Assembly (NCBI GenBank): GCA_039621445.1
Contig: CP154957.1
Location: forward strand, 6,008,504-6,072,503
Direction: 5' to 3'
From: Euglena gracilis
Lineage: Eukaryota > Euglenida > Euglenophyceae > Euglenales
Length of the DNA stretch: 64,000 nucleotides
The notes under the pieces were generated by a model. The model did no database searches, was not told where the DNA came from, and worked only from the letters and a program-made list of their open reading frames with translations. Shown here piece by piece: positions 23,134-31,572 of the stretch. Position 1 is the stretch's first letter, and each line of letters begins with the position of its first letter. A program made the position numbers and the translations under genes.

Positions 23134-24732
23134 ACCCCCCCCAATTAGAAGCCCCCCGGGGCTACTATTCGGTCACTCTGCGGAAAACCCGAGGGGGGGG
23201 GGGTTCTAATTGGGTACCCTTTGTTTAAAGGAAAAACTTCGGCCGGCGGTCGATCCGGGGGTCCAAGTTTAAAAAATCGCAAGACGCATTTATTCTAGTT
23301 TTTGGGTGGATAGGCCATGTTTCTGAAACGAAAACTGTGTCCAGAACGCCGGTTCGGGCGTGAAGCCGTGTTCCAGAACGCCGGTTCGGGCGGCAGCCCG
23401 AACCGGCGTTCTGGAACACGGCTTCACGCCCGAACCGGCGTTCTGGACACAGTTGTTGAAACCGTGGATTAGGGGCTCTGGCTTCACGCCCGAACCGGCG
23501 TTCAAGGAATAAAGGCCAATTTCGCCCTAAATACCCAGTTTCTGAACATTTTTGGGCATTTTTGGGATCCTTTGGGCTCATGGCCATGTCGATCGGCCGA
23601 TTGAAGTTTTCATCCGTCTGATGCCAGGTTGCCCATCAATCGAAAGGTTTTTTTCCAGAATTACGATTTGGAAAAAAATTTTGGTTGGACCACCCCTAGG
23701 TTTTTTCAGAATCACGGTTGGGAAATTTTGGCTGGACCCCCCCCAGATTTTTTCAGATTTGCAATGCCGAATTTTCGGTTGGACCCCGCTGGTTTTTTTT
23801 CCAGAATTATGGTTGGGATTTGATCCCCCCTTTTTTCAGAATTCCGGTTCAGAGATTTTCGCTGGGTTTCTTCACAAACACGGTTGAAAAAAAAAATGGC
23901 TGGAGCCCCTAGGGTTTTTCAGAAGTACGGTTGGGAAATTTTGGCTGGACCCCCCCGGGAATTTTTCAAAATTTTTAGGAAATGTTAATTACAGTTGGGA
24001 AATTTTGGCCCCCCTTGGTGTTTTCAAAATTGGTTGGACCCTCCCCTGGGTTTTTCAGAATTATGGTTAGGAAATTTTAGCTGGACCCCTTGGGTTTTTT
24101 CAGAATTACGATTTTTGGACCCTTTTCGCAAATTCCAAAATCCACTGTTCACCTGCCATGTTGCCCCTTGATCGATAACCCTTCTCAAGGGTTTTAGATG
24201 GCCTTAGATTTCAGCCCTGCTGCATGGTATTCTATTTCAGAAAATCCCCAGATTTGGCCAAATGGAAATTGTTGCACAAAATACCCCAATTTCTGGCCAA
24301 ATACCCCCCAAAAAGTGCTCAGATATGATTGCCTCATGTCTACAAACCATTTTGGACACTTTTTGGCCCTTTTCATTTTCGGTCCCCAGGACGCCGTTTT
24401 CCCGCCCGAACCGGCGTTCTGGACACCGGTTCGGCGCAGAAATTTCTGCGCCGAACCGGCGTCCAGAACGCCGGTTCGGGCGTGAAGCCAGAGCCCCGAT
24501 ACACACGGTTTCAAGGATACTAGATATCACTTTTGTTCCCAATGTCGACCTTTTTTCGTGGAGAATTTTCGAGTTTTTCACCATTTTTCGGAATTTTTTT
24601 CGTCAAATTTCCCCCCGGCTTCGCCGGGGGGGGGGGGGGCTGTTATTTGGATTTTTGGCGGGAAACCTGAGGGGGGGGGCTTCTATTTGGGGGGGGGGGT
24701 TATTTGGGGGGGGGCTTCTAATTGGGGGGGGT
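23134..24732. mobile_element. TTA-duplicating element with ACCCCCCCCAATTAGAAGCC ends
   Basis: Both ends read ACCCCCCCCAATTAGAAGCC from outside in (right end inverted). TTA at 23131-23133 is duplicated at 24733-24735. A 3-bp TWA duplication is typical of PIF/Harbinger elements. Removing the element and one TTA joins the N-terminal coding of PHD copy 3 in frame (CACAGT|AACATT). The interior holds the second foldback element and extra CTTCTAATTGGGG repeats at 24600-24730. No transposase seen. Confidence 0.8.
23318..24516. mobile_element. Foldback element with CCGAACCGGCG palindromes, copy 2
   Basis: Left stems 23330-23455 and right stems 24390-24485 contain ACGCCGGTTCGGGC and its complement, flanking the same kind of interior as copy 1 (ATGTTGCCC...GATCGAtaACCCTTCTCAAG, then TGGTATTCTATTTCAG). 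The middle, 23640-24130, contains seven or more irregular repeats of TTTTTTCAGAATTaCGGTTGG ... GGACCCC, a local tandem expansion. Confidence 0.75.
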
Positions 24733-25328
24733 TTACTGTGCAGGGGGTCAATAGCAGGATTCTTTCTTTTCTGCCAACCCTGCTTAATTGTAGCCAAAAA
24801 TTCAGCAACTTTTGGGGATTGTGGCAACATTCTGTCCATGGTGTTTGCAGCTTTCTTCGCCATTTTCAGGAGAACAGACTGAGGAGAAACAAAGTGTGAA
24901 GGTGCGAAATAGCACTTTTTGCTCTAAACCGAAAATCGGTGCAAGGTCAAGCATTGTGGGGGCCCTTGGGGGGGGACCGGGCGCCTTCGGCGTCTAGTCC
25001 CCCCCCCCAAAGTACACCCCAATAACTTGGCCTTACACTCATATCTCGTTTTCCAGGTCCAGGGGTTGGTTATCAATGTGTTCCAGGTCATCTCGACAAT
25101 GTTTTCACATTTTGGTTTCTATTCACGGAATACAGGGCGTTATTTTCAATTCACGAATACGGGCTGTATTCGTGAATAGGGCATTCACGAAATACAGGCT
25201 GTATTTCGTGAATAGGATTTTTAGAAAATTTTGGGCAAAAAAACGCCCCAAAAGTGCCCTAAACCATGGCGTGAAGCACATCAACGAAATACAGGGCAGG
25301 CGCCGGGCCTCTTAATTAACGGTTACAG

Positions 25329-25436
25329 AAAAATCGTGGGCTATAACCCGTATACAGGCCGTATAACGGGTCAAGGGCGCCTACGGCGCCCTTGACCCGT
25401 GATACGGCCTGTATACGGGTTATGCCCACGATTTTT
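25329..25436. repeat. Long palindrome, arms of about 52 bp
   Basis: AAAAATCGTGGGCTATAACC ... GGGCGCC-tac-GGCGCCC ... GGGTTATGCCCACGATTTTT. One or two mismatches across the whole stem. Confidence 0.85.
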
Positions 25437-25816
25437 ATATAAAGACCGGGGGTCCCCCCACCCCTGGGGGGGGGGTCCGGGGGACCCATTCATTTTCCCC
25501 GAAAACAGCAAAAAAAACTCGAAGAATGCTGAAAATAGCACCTTTTCAAAAAATTTTGGCGCCTTCGGCGCCCAAAAGTATATCCCCCCTGGAGGGACCC
25601 CCCAGGGGTGGGGAGCTCAGCCGGACCCACCCACCCTACCCCCTCCCCCGGGGTTCCAAGGCAAAAAAAAACCCCTGGAGGGGGCGGGTTTTGGGAGGCA
25701 ACCTCATCACCGTTCATTCTGCACTCCTTTTTACAAAAGGCATCACCATCTCTTGCCCATTGGGCTTGAAAGCTTCTGAACTGAAAACCAACCAATGCTA
25801 CCGATGCTTCCAATGG
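25437..25816. other. G/C-run block and flank of the satellite element
   Basis: Contains GCCTTCGGCGC / AAAAGTATATCCCCCC, the signature of the GC-run MITE family also seen at 17190 and 49246, up to the CAAAAAAAAACCCCTG end at 25677. The rest is unassigned flank up to the target duplication at 25807. Confidence 0.45.
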
Positions 25817-28222
25817 GCCCCGGGCGGATTCCTGTGGGTGCTCATCCTGGGGGTGATGCCGACCTGGTCGGCCCGACCACCTGGTCGGCCCGACCATGGT
25901 CGGGCCGACCAGGTCGATAACTACCCCTGGGGGTGATACCGACCAGGTCGGTATCACCCCCAGGAATCTGCATTACCCCCCCCCCTTTTGGAAATTTAAG
26001 CCCCCCCCCCCACCCGGGTTTCCAAAAGGCGAGATCAACATGCACCCAAAAAGGGGTTGGCAGATAAAAGGGGGTTATTTTGTTAATGAAAGGGATAGGG
26101 TTAGGTCGACTTGCACCCGAAAAGGGATTGGCAGATAAAAGGGGTTGGAAGATAAAAGGGGGTTATTTTGTTAATGAAAGGGATAGGGTTAGGTCGACTT
26201 GCACTCGAGAAGGGGTTGGTAGATAAAAGGGGTTGGCGGATAAAGGGGGTTCATTTTGTTAATGAAAGGGATAGGGTTAGGTCGACTTGAGAAGGGGTTG
26301 GCAGATAAAAGGGGTTTATTTTGTTAATGAAAGGGATAGGGTTAGGTCGACTTGCACCCGAAAAGGGGTTGGCAGATAAAAGGGGTTGGCAGAAAAATGG
26401 GGTTTATTTTGTTAATGAAAGGGATAGGGTTAGGTCGACTTGCACCCGAAAAGGGGTTGGCAGATTAAAGGGGGTTTATTTTGTTAATGAAAGGGATAGG
26501 GTTAGGTCGATTTGCACCCGAAAAGGGGTTGGCAGATTAAAGGGGTTTATTTTGTTAATGAAAGGGATAGGGTTAGGTCGACTTGCACTCGAGAAGGGGT
26601 TGGCAGATAAAAGGGGTTGGCAGATAAAAGGGGTTTATTTTGTTAATGAAAGGGATAGGGTTAGGTCGACTTGCACCCGAAAAGGGGTTGGCAGATTAAA
26701 GGGGTTTATTTTGTTAATGAAAGGGATAGGGTTAGGTCGACTTGCACTCGAGAAGGGGTTGGCAGATAAAAGGGGTTGGCGGATAAAGGGGGTTTATTTT
26801 GTTAATTAAAGGGATAGGGTTAGGTCGAGTTGAGAAGGGGTTGGCAGATAAAAGGGGTTTATTTTGTTAATGAAAGGGATAGGGTTAGGTCGACTTGCAC
26901 CCGAGAAGGGATTGGCAGATAAAAGGGGTTGGCGGATAAAGGGGGTTCATTTTGTTGATGAAAGGGATACGGTTAGGTCGACCTGCACCCGAGAAGGGGT
27001 TGGCAGATAAAAGGTGTTTATTTTGTTAATGAAAGGGATAGGGTTAGGTCGACTTGCACCCGAAAAGGGATTGGCAGATAAAAGGGGTTGGAAGATAAAA
27101 GGGGGTTATTTTGTTAATGAAAGGGATAGGGTTAGGTCGACTTGCACTCGAGAAGGGGTTGGTAGATAAAAGGGGTTGGCGGATAAAGGGGGTTCATTTT
27201 GTTAATGAAAGGGATAGGGTTAGGTCGACTTGAGAAGGGGTTGGCAGATAAAAGGGGTTTATTTTGTTAATGAAAGGGATAGGGTTAGGTCGACTTGCAC
27301 CCGAAAAGGGGTTGGCAGATAAAAGGGGTTGGCAGAAAAATGGGGTTTATTTTGTTAATGAAAGGGATAGGGTTAGGTCGACTTGCACCCGAAAAGGGGT
27401 TGGCAGATTAAAGGGGGTTTATTTTGTTAATGAAAGGGATAGGGTTAGGTCGATTTGCACCCGAAAAGGGGTTGGCAGATTAAAGGGGTTTATTTTGTTA
27501 ATGAAAGGGATAGGGTTAGGTCGACTTGCACTCGAGAAGGGGTTGGCAGATAAAAGGGGTTGGCGGATAAAGGGGGTTTATTTTGTTAATGAAAGGGATA
27601 GGGTTAGGTCGACTTGCACCCGAAAAGGGGTTGGCAGATTAAAGGGGTTTATTTTGTTAATGAAAGGGATAGGGTTAGGTCGACCTGCACCCGAAAAGGG
27701 GTTGTCAGATAAAAGGGGTTTATTTTGTTAATGAAAGGGATAGGGTTAGGTCGACTTGCACCCAAAAAGGGGTTGGTAGATAAAAGGGGTTTATTTTGTT
27801 AATGAAAGGGATAGGGTTAGGTCGACTTGCACCCAAGAATTAGGGGGGGTTTCCCATGGACCCATGGACATGTAGGGTAAATTGAGTAACCCCCCCCTAT
27901 TTGTCACCCCCCCCCCTAATACTCTCCAGGGGGGTCAAAACGCTCCCGAGGGGGTGCCATATAGGGTGGGGGGGTCACGTTACTAAATTTTTTTAATTAA
28001 ATTTTTACTTTACCTAACAATTGACCTATTCAAACGAAGGGGGGGGGCTTAAATTTCCAAAAGGTGGGGGGGTAATGCGGATTTCTGGGGGTCGGGCCGA
28101 CCAGGTCGGCATCACCCCCAGAGGTCGGTATCCCACCAACAGGGGTCGGGCCGACCACAGGTCGGGCCGACCAGGTCGGCATCACCCCCAGGATGAGCAC
28201 CCACAGGAATCCGCACGGAGCC
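25817..28222. mobile_element. MULE-like element carrying a minisatellite (M1)
   Basis: The direct repeat CTTCCAATGG occurs at 25807-25816 and 28223-28232. Inside it, terminal inverted repeats begin GCGGATTCCTGTGGGTGCTC and continue through ATCCTGGGGGTGATGCCGAC, GGTCGGCCCGACC palindromes and an inner block TTTTGGAAATTTAAGCCCCC. The outer 55 bp of the two ends are identical apart from two bases near the tip. Long TIRs with a 9-10 bp duplication are typical of Mutator-like elements. There is no transposase; the whole interior is a minisatellite. Confidence 0.85.
26045..27838 (+). repeat. Minisatellite with GGGATAGGGTTAGGTCGAC core
   Basis: Units of about 70 bp: GGGATAGGGTTAGGTCGACT / TGCACCCGAAAAGGGGTTGG / CAGATAAAAGGGGTTTATTT / TGTTAATGAAA. 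Some units have an additional 20-bp GGGGTTGGCGGATAAA block. A block of about 943 bp is repeated as a whole (26045-26990 against 26990-27840), so the array has a higher-order period. The stray coding frames across it are repeat artefacts. Confidence 0.95.
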
Positions 28223-28566
28223 CTTCCAATGGCTAATGTCACTCATCCCCATCCAAGGTCAATTTTTACATCACAGAAAAATATTGGAAATATTTCCATT
28301 TTTTCCGCAATTTTTCCGCAATTTTTCCATCGGAAAAATGAAATTTTATTTTTCCGGAAAATAAGCAGTCCTACATACAGTGGTGGAAAAGTTTTTTTTC
28401 TCGGGGGTGGGGGGGTGAGGAGATCCTTTACAAGGCAAAATTTAATCATTGCTTTTTTTTTTTGCCTGAAGGGCCAAAGGGCGATGAGATGGTGGCACTT
28501 TTTTTGAAAGATGTGACTGAATGTGGCAAAAAATGTTGCAATTTTTGACATCATGGCACAAATCCA

Positions 28567-28707
28567 TCGCAATTTGCCGAGTTTCTGTCTGATGGTCGAC
28601 CTCGGAAGTTGAACATGAGGTGCATATCCGTGTGAATCACCTCGCATTGCAAGCCTGACCGCCGTTGTGATGTTAATGGCGTCATATTGTTGCAAATGCC
28701 ATTTGAC
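28567..28707 (-). CDS. Possible pipsqueak-type helix-turn-helix exon
   Basis: The - strand reads WHLQQYDAINITTAVRLAMR, then GYAPHVQLPRSTIRQKLGKL. The pattern of a short helix with A..A...G followed by a hydrophobic-P-R-S-T-I-x-x-K/R recognition helix resembles pipsqueak HTH domains found in pogo-like and other transposases and in transcription factors. No ATG is in frame nearby and the frame decays after about 45 residues, so it would be an internal exon or relic inside the long-TIR element. DNA-binding function is inferred from this pattern alone. Confidence 0.35.
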
Positions 28708-28902
28708 TTTAATTTTGTGTGTTCCCCAACAGTTTTCCCAGGCTAGAAATGTGTGAACGGTATGTTCGCCTTATCTGGTAAAAAAGCCAAATACTAGCAT
28801 TCTTTTCACGATTTTGTGTTGATTTCTTTAAACTTTTCTGACATTTCTGTGCCTTCAATGATACAAAATGGGTCCAAATTCACTTTCCTTCCACGGCCCA
28901 TG

Positions 28903-29195
28903 ACAAAAAACCAAGAATATTTTTCCAATTTTTCCTACTGGAAAAATTTATTTTCATGGGTGGGGGCACGCCGGGGGGACGCGGGGGGGAACCGTGGCCC
29001 AACCACCCCCACACGTTGTCTTTGGCGTCACCTAAATTTGTATGCAATTTTCCTTTGGTCGACCAAAAAACGTGCCCCGCCAAAATCCGGGACGCGGGGG
29101 GGGACGCGGGGGGGACGCGGGGGGAACACCCCCATGGAAAATAAATTTATAAATTTTTCCAGTAGGAAAAATTGGAAAAATATTCTTGTTTTTTT
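28903..29195. mobile_element. Inverted-repeat element with an embedded G-rich MITE
   Basis: GAATATTTTTCCAATTTTTC followed by CTACTGGAAAAATTTATTTT at 28915-28955 recurs inverted at about 29140-29190. Between them at 28970-29120 lies a MITE of the GACGCGGGGGG family: G-rich arms, then TCTTTGGCGTCACCTAAATT, GGTCGACCAAAAAACGTGCC and GGGACGCGGGGG again. Other copies are at about 57795-57945 (inverted) and 58975-59120. Confidence 0.7.
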
Positions 29196-29248
29196 TGGAA
29201 AAATTGCAGAAATTTCAGCAATCCTGACTGTGTGGGGAGTGCCGTGTG

Positions 29249-29249
<1 letters not shown>

Positions 29250-29312
<63 letters not shown>
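29250..29312. repeat. (TA)n-(CA)n compound microsatellite
   Basis: About 15 TA units followed by about 16 AC units. Confidence 0.95.
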
Positions 29313-29324
<12 letters not shown>

Positions 29325-29332
29325 GGGGGTGT

Positions 29333-29645
29333 ATGAGTCGCGGGGGGGGTCGCGGGGGGGGGCGCGGGGGGGGGCGGGGGGGAGCGTGGAAGTTTTGACG
29401 GGTCACGCGTGACAAGTGTGACCTCTCATACAACGTCACATGGGACCTGTTTTTAGAACTTTTGGGTCCAAAAATAGCTCCAATTAGGAATTTGTCACAC
29501 ATTTTAGGCAATTTTGATTCCTAATTTGGGTGCAAATTCCTAATTAGGTGCCCTTTTTTGGCTCCTACTGGGATGCGGAAACCCTCCATGTGTGGGTCGC
29601 GGGGGGGTCGCGGGGGGGTCGCGGGGGGGGGTCGCGGGGGATACA
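29333..29645. mobile_element. Element with direct GTCGCGGGGGGG arms
   Basis: Both ends are short arrays of (GTCGCGGGGGGG)n, 29337-29385 and 29597-29640, in the same orientation. The middle contains repeated CCTAATT/AATTAGGAATTTG words. Elements with the same plan occur at 48263-48600 and 53625-53935 (C-rich on +). Confidence 0.6.
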
Positions 29646-29674
29646 CCCCTATGTATATATGTGTGTGTGTATAT

Positions 29675-29844
<170 letters not shown>

Positions 29845-29903
29845 GGTCGGCCCGACCTACAGTCAAAAGGACCAGGGGCCTCCCACTCAGGTTGTGTGCG
29901 ACC

Positions 29904-29980
<77 letters not shown>

Positions 29981-30038
29981 GTCGCACACAACCTGAGTGG
30001 GAGGCCCCTGGTCCTTTTGACTATAGGTCGGGCCGACC
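29845..30038. repeat. Large palindrome with an (AT)n centre
   Basis: The left arm GGTCGGCCCGACCTACAGTC ... TTGTGTGCGACCCA (29845-29906) is repeated inverted at 29979-30038 with at most two mismatches. The 72 bp between are AT dinucleotides. The GGTCGGCCCGACC tip is the same 13-mer palindrome that decorates the TIRs of M1 at 25.9 and 28.1 kb and recurs at 30041, 30074 and 30376. Confidence 0.9.
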
Positions 30039-30096
30039 ATGGTCGGCCCGACCTGTTTGTTACCAACCATTATGGTCGGCCCGACCAATCAGGCTG

Positions 30097-30358
30097 TTTC
30101 TTACCAACCCCGGGGGGGGGGAGGGGGGGGTCCGGTGTGCCTGCGAGCACCTGCCCAGGCAGGCACTACCCCCCCCCCCCCCGGGGTGGGTCGGATTTCG
30201 GCCCTTTGAAAATAGGCCATTTTTGGCTCCCCGGCGCCTTTGGCGCCGGGTCTGTGCCCTACCCCCCCCAGGGGGGTCGGATTTGGAGTGCCTTGGGGTG
30301 CCTACCCAGGCAGGCTCCCCCCCCCCTGGGGTGGGGTCGGCACCCGACTAAAATACAG
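30097..30358. mobile_element. G/C-run element, uninterrupted copy
   Basis: Continuous version of the unit split at 20325-22230: GGTCCGGTGTGCCTG, GGTCGGATTTCGGCCCTTTG, AAAATAGGCCATTTTT, a GGCGCCtttGGCGCC hairpin, GGATTTGGAGTGCCTT and GACTAAAATACAGCCTG. It serves as the empty-site reference for the PHD insertion. Confidence 0.7.
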
Positions 30359-30496
30359 CCTGCGACCAATTGGAGGTCGGGCCGACCATATGGTCGGTAG
30401 AAACGACCTCCATGGTTTCCATGTCAGAAGCATAAAAACCCTTGGCCAAACCCTGTGGAACATACAGAGGGGCTATTTTACCGACCAGACACCTTC

Positions 30497-30660
30497 ATTG
30501 CCATGCCCCCCCCCCCGATAGTGTCCCATGCCGGGCGGGCATGGGACACTATCGGGGGGGGTCAATAAAATTCCTTTAGGACCGGCCGGCCGGGTCCCAA
30601 GGCAGGGGTATGGGACACTATCGGGGGGGGGGACACTATCGGGGGGGGGGCATGGTAAGT
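30497..30660. mobile_element. CATGCCCCCC-ended MITE
   Basis: Ends GCCATGCCCCCCCCCC and GGGGGGGGGGCATGGTAA are inverted. CGATAGTGTCCCATGCC and its complement form internal stems. The same TACCATGCCCCCC end marks 49994-50133, and GGGGGGGCATGGTAACTAG occurs at 56418. Confidence 0.65.
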
Positions 30661-31572
30661 TCATCTGGTTTGGCCTGTTTCGACTCAGCCGTCTTCGGGC
30701 CATTTCGGGTCAAAATTTTCAAAACCTCTCCAAAACGTAAAATAAAGCCCTTGGGACCCTCCCATACAGGCCGCCAGGGCCAGTTGCAAGGCCTGGCCCA
30801 AAATACAGTTGGAAAAGTTGAAAGAAGCGAAAAAAGTTTTTCGGCCCAAAACTGCCCTTTTTGGGCCTGTTTTGGGCCGCTGCCCTGGCTGTCACAAACA
30901 CGTGAAGAGCTGGCTGCCATCAGACACGTGAAGAGCTTAGCACTGCACAAAGGTCAAATTAGGAAGGGGTGATGGCATTGCTTATTTCCCGAAAAATAAA
31001 ATTTTATTTTTCTGATGGAAAAATTACAAGGAAAATTGCAGAAAAATTGGAAATATTTCCGATATTTTTCAATGGTGTAAAAATTGACCCAGGATTGGAC
31101 GAGTCAACATTTGCCACTGGGATCTCTATGTTTTGTTCTCCCCTGTGTCAGGTGTGGGTTGGGCAACCACAACTATTTTCAGGTTCATGGGTTGGCAAGC
31201 GCCTCAACAGAAAGTTTTAAGTTTCAGAAATGCGACAAATCACACCAGAATGCAACTCATCTTTGGTCATCTTATGAAAAGACTCCTCGGCTTTCAATTT
31301 CTGGCATTCGGCTCGTCTTTCGCTCTAGTCGAATAATCTTTCAGAATTTAAAAAAAACGCATGCCCCGATACTTCAATTCCTTGGATCTGCTCAATCAGA
31401 CTGCTGAGGGGATCTTTTTCTCTCTGAGATACAGATATAGACAATTTAATCGAAGAAAAACCTCAGAAAAAACAACCTCCATTGACCTTCTGATGCTTGA
31501 TGGGCTGATTCGCGCCTTTAATTAGGAGAACCTCTCATACCCGCGTATGCACTTGGCTTTGGACACTGGCTC

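Larger units (their letters stand above)
22757..24863 (-). pseudogene. PHD-finger protein of TIR element, copy 3 (split by insertion)
   Basis: Begins MAKKAANTMDRMLPQSPKVA at 24863 and reads to DPLHS at about 24736. It resumes at 23130 with NILVEATKKKASGTEGTEQS and LLEFEVVCSELGAVYD, which aligns with the TKKKSG...LEFAKLC...SYPELD region of copy 2. An in-frame TAA follows near 23020. A PHD finger is encoded in the +1 frame at 22972-22757: CARCG, VQCDVC, SLSHHWRC, GSWVCRLC, all eight ligands present. The copy is clearly diverged from copies 1 and 2, yet keeps the N-terminal domain, the finger and the +1 relation. Confidence 0.65.
22438..25310. mobile_element. TIR element with GAGGCCCGGCGCCTG ends (PHD copy 3 carrier)
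   Basis: Terminal inverted repeats of about 28 bp with one mismatch: GAGGCCCGGCGCCTG-a/c-CCTGTATTTCGT at 22438 and, inverted, ending at 25310. Next to both ends are palindromes of TATTCACGAAATACAGGCTG type, at 22480-22565 and 25120-25220. The interior carries a diverged PHD gene on -, itself cut by the element 23134-24732. A target duplication is not clear (flanks TGAATT and TTAATT). Confidence 0.75.
22410..25677. mobile_element. CAGGGG-ended hAT-like element (outer)
   Basis: Left end CAGGGGTTTTTTTTTGTAAC at 22410; right end CAAAAAAAAACCCCTG at 25662-25677. The left flank GAGGGGGGC and right flank GAGGGGGC agree except for G-run length, which fits an 8-bp target duplication. The same CAGGGGTTTTTTT ends define the 213-bp element at 49246-49458. 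It contains the 22438-25310 element, a palindrome and a G/C-run block. Class is inferred from ends and TSD length only. Confidence 0.55.
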
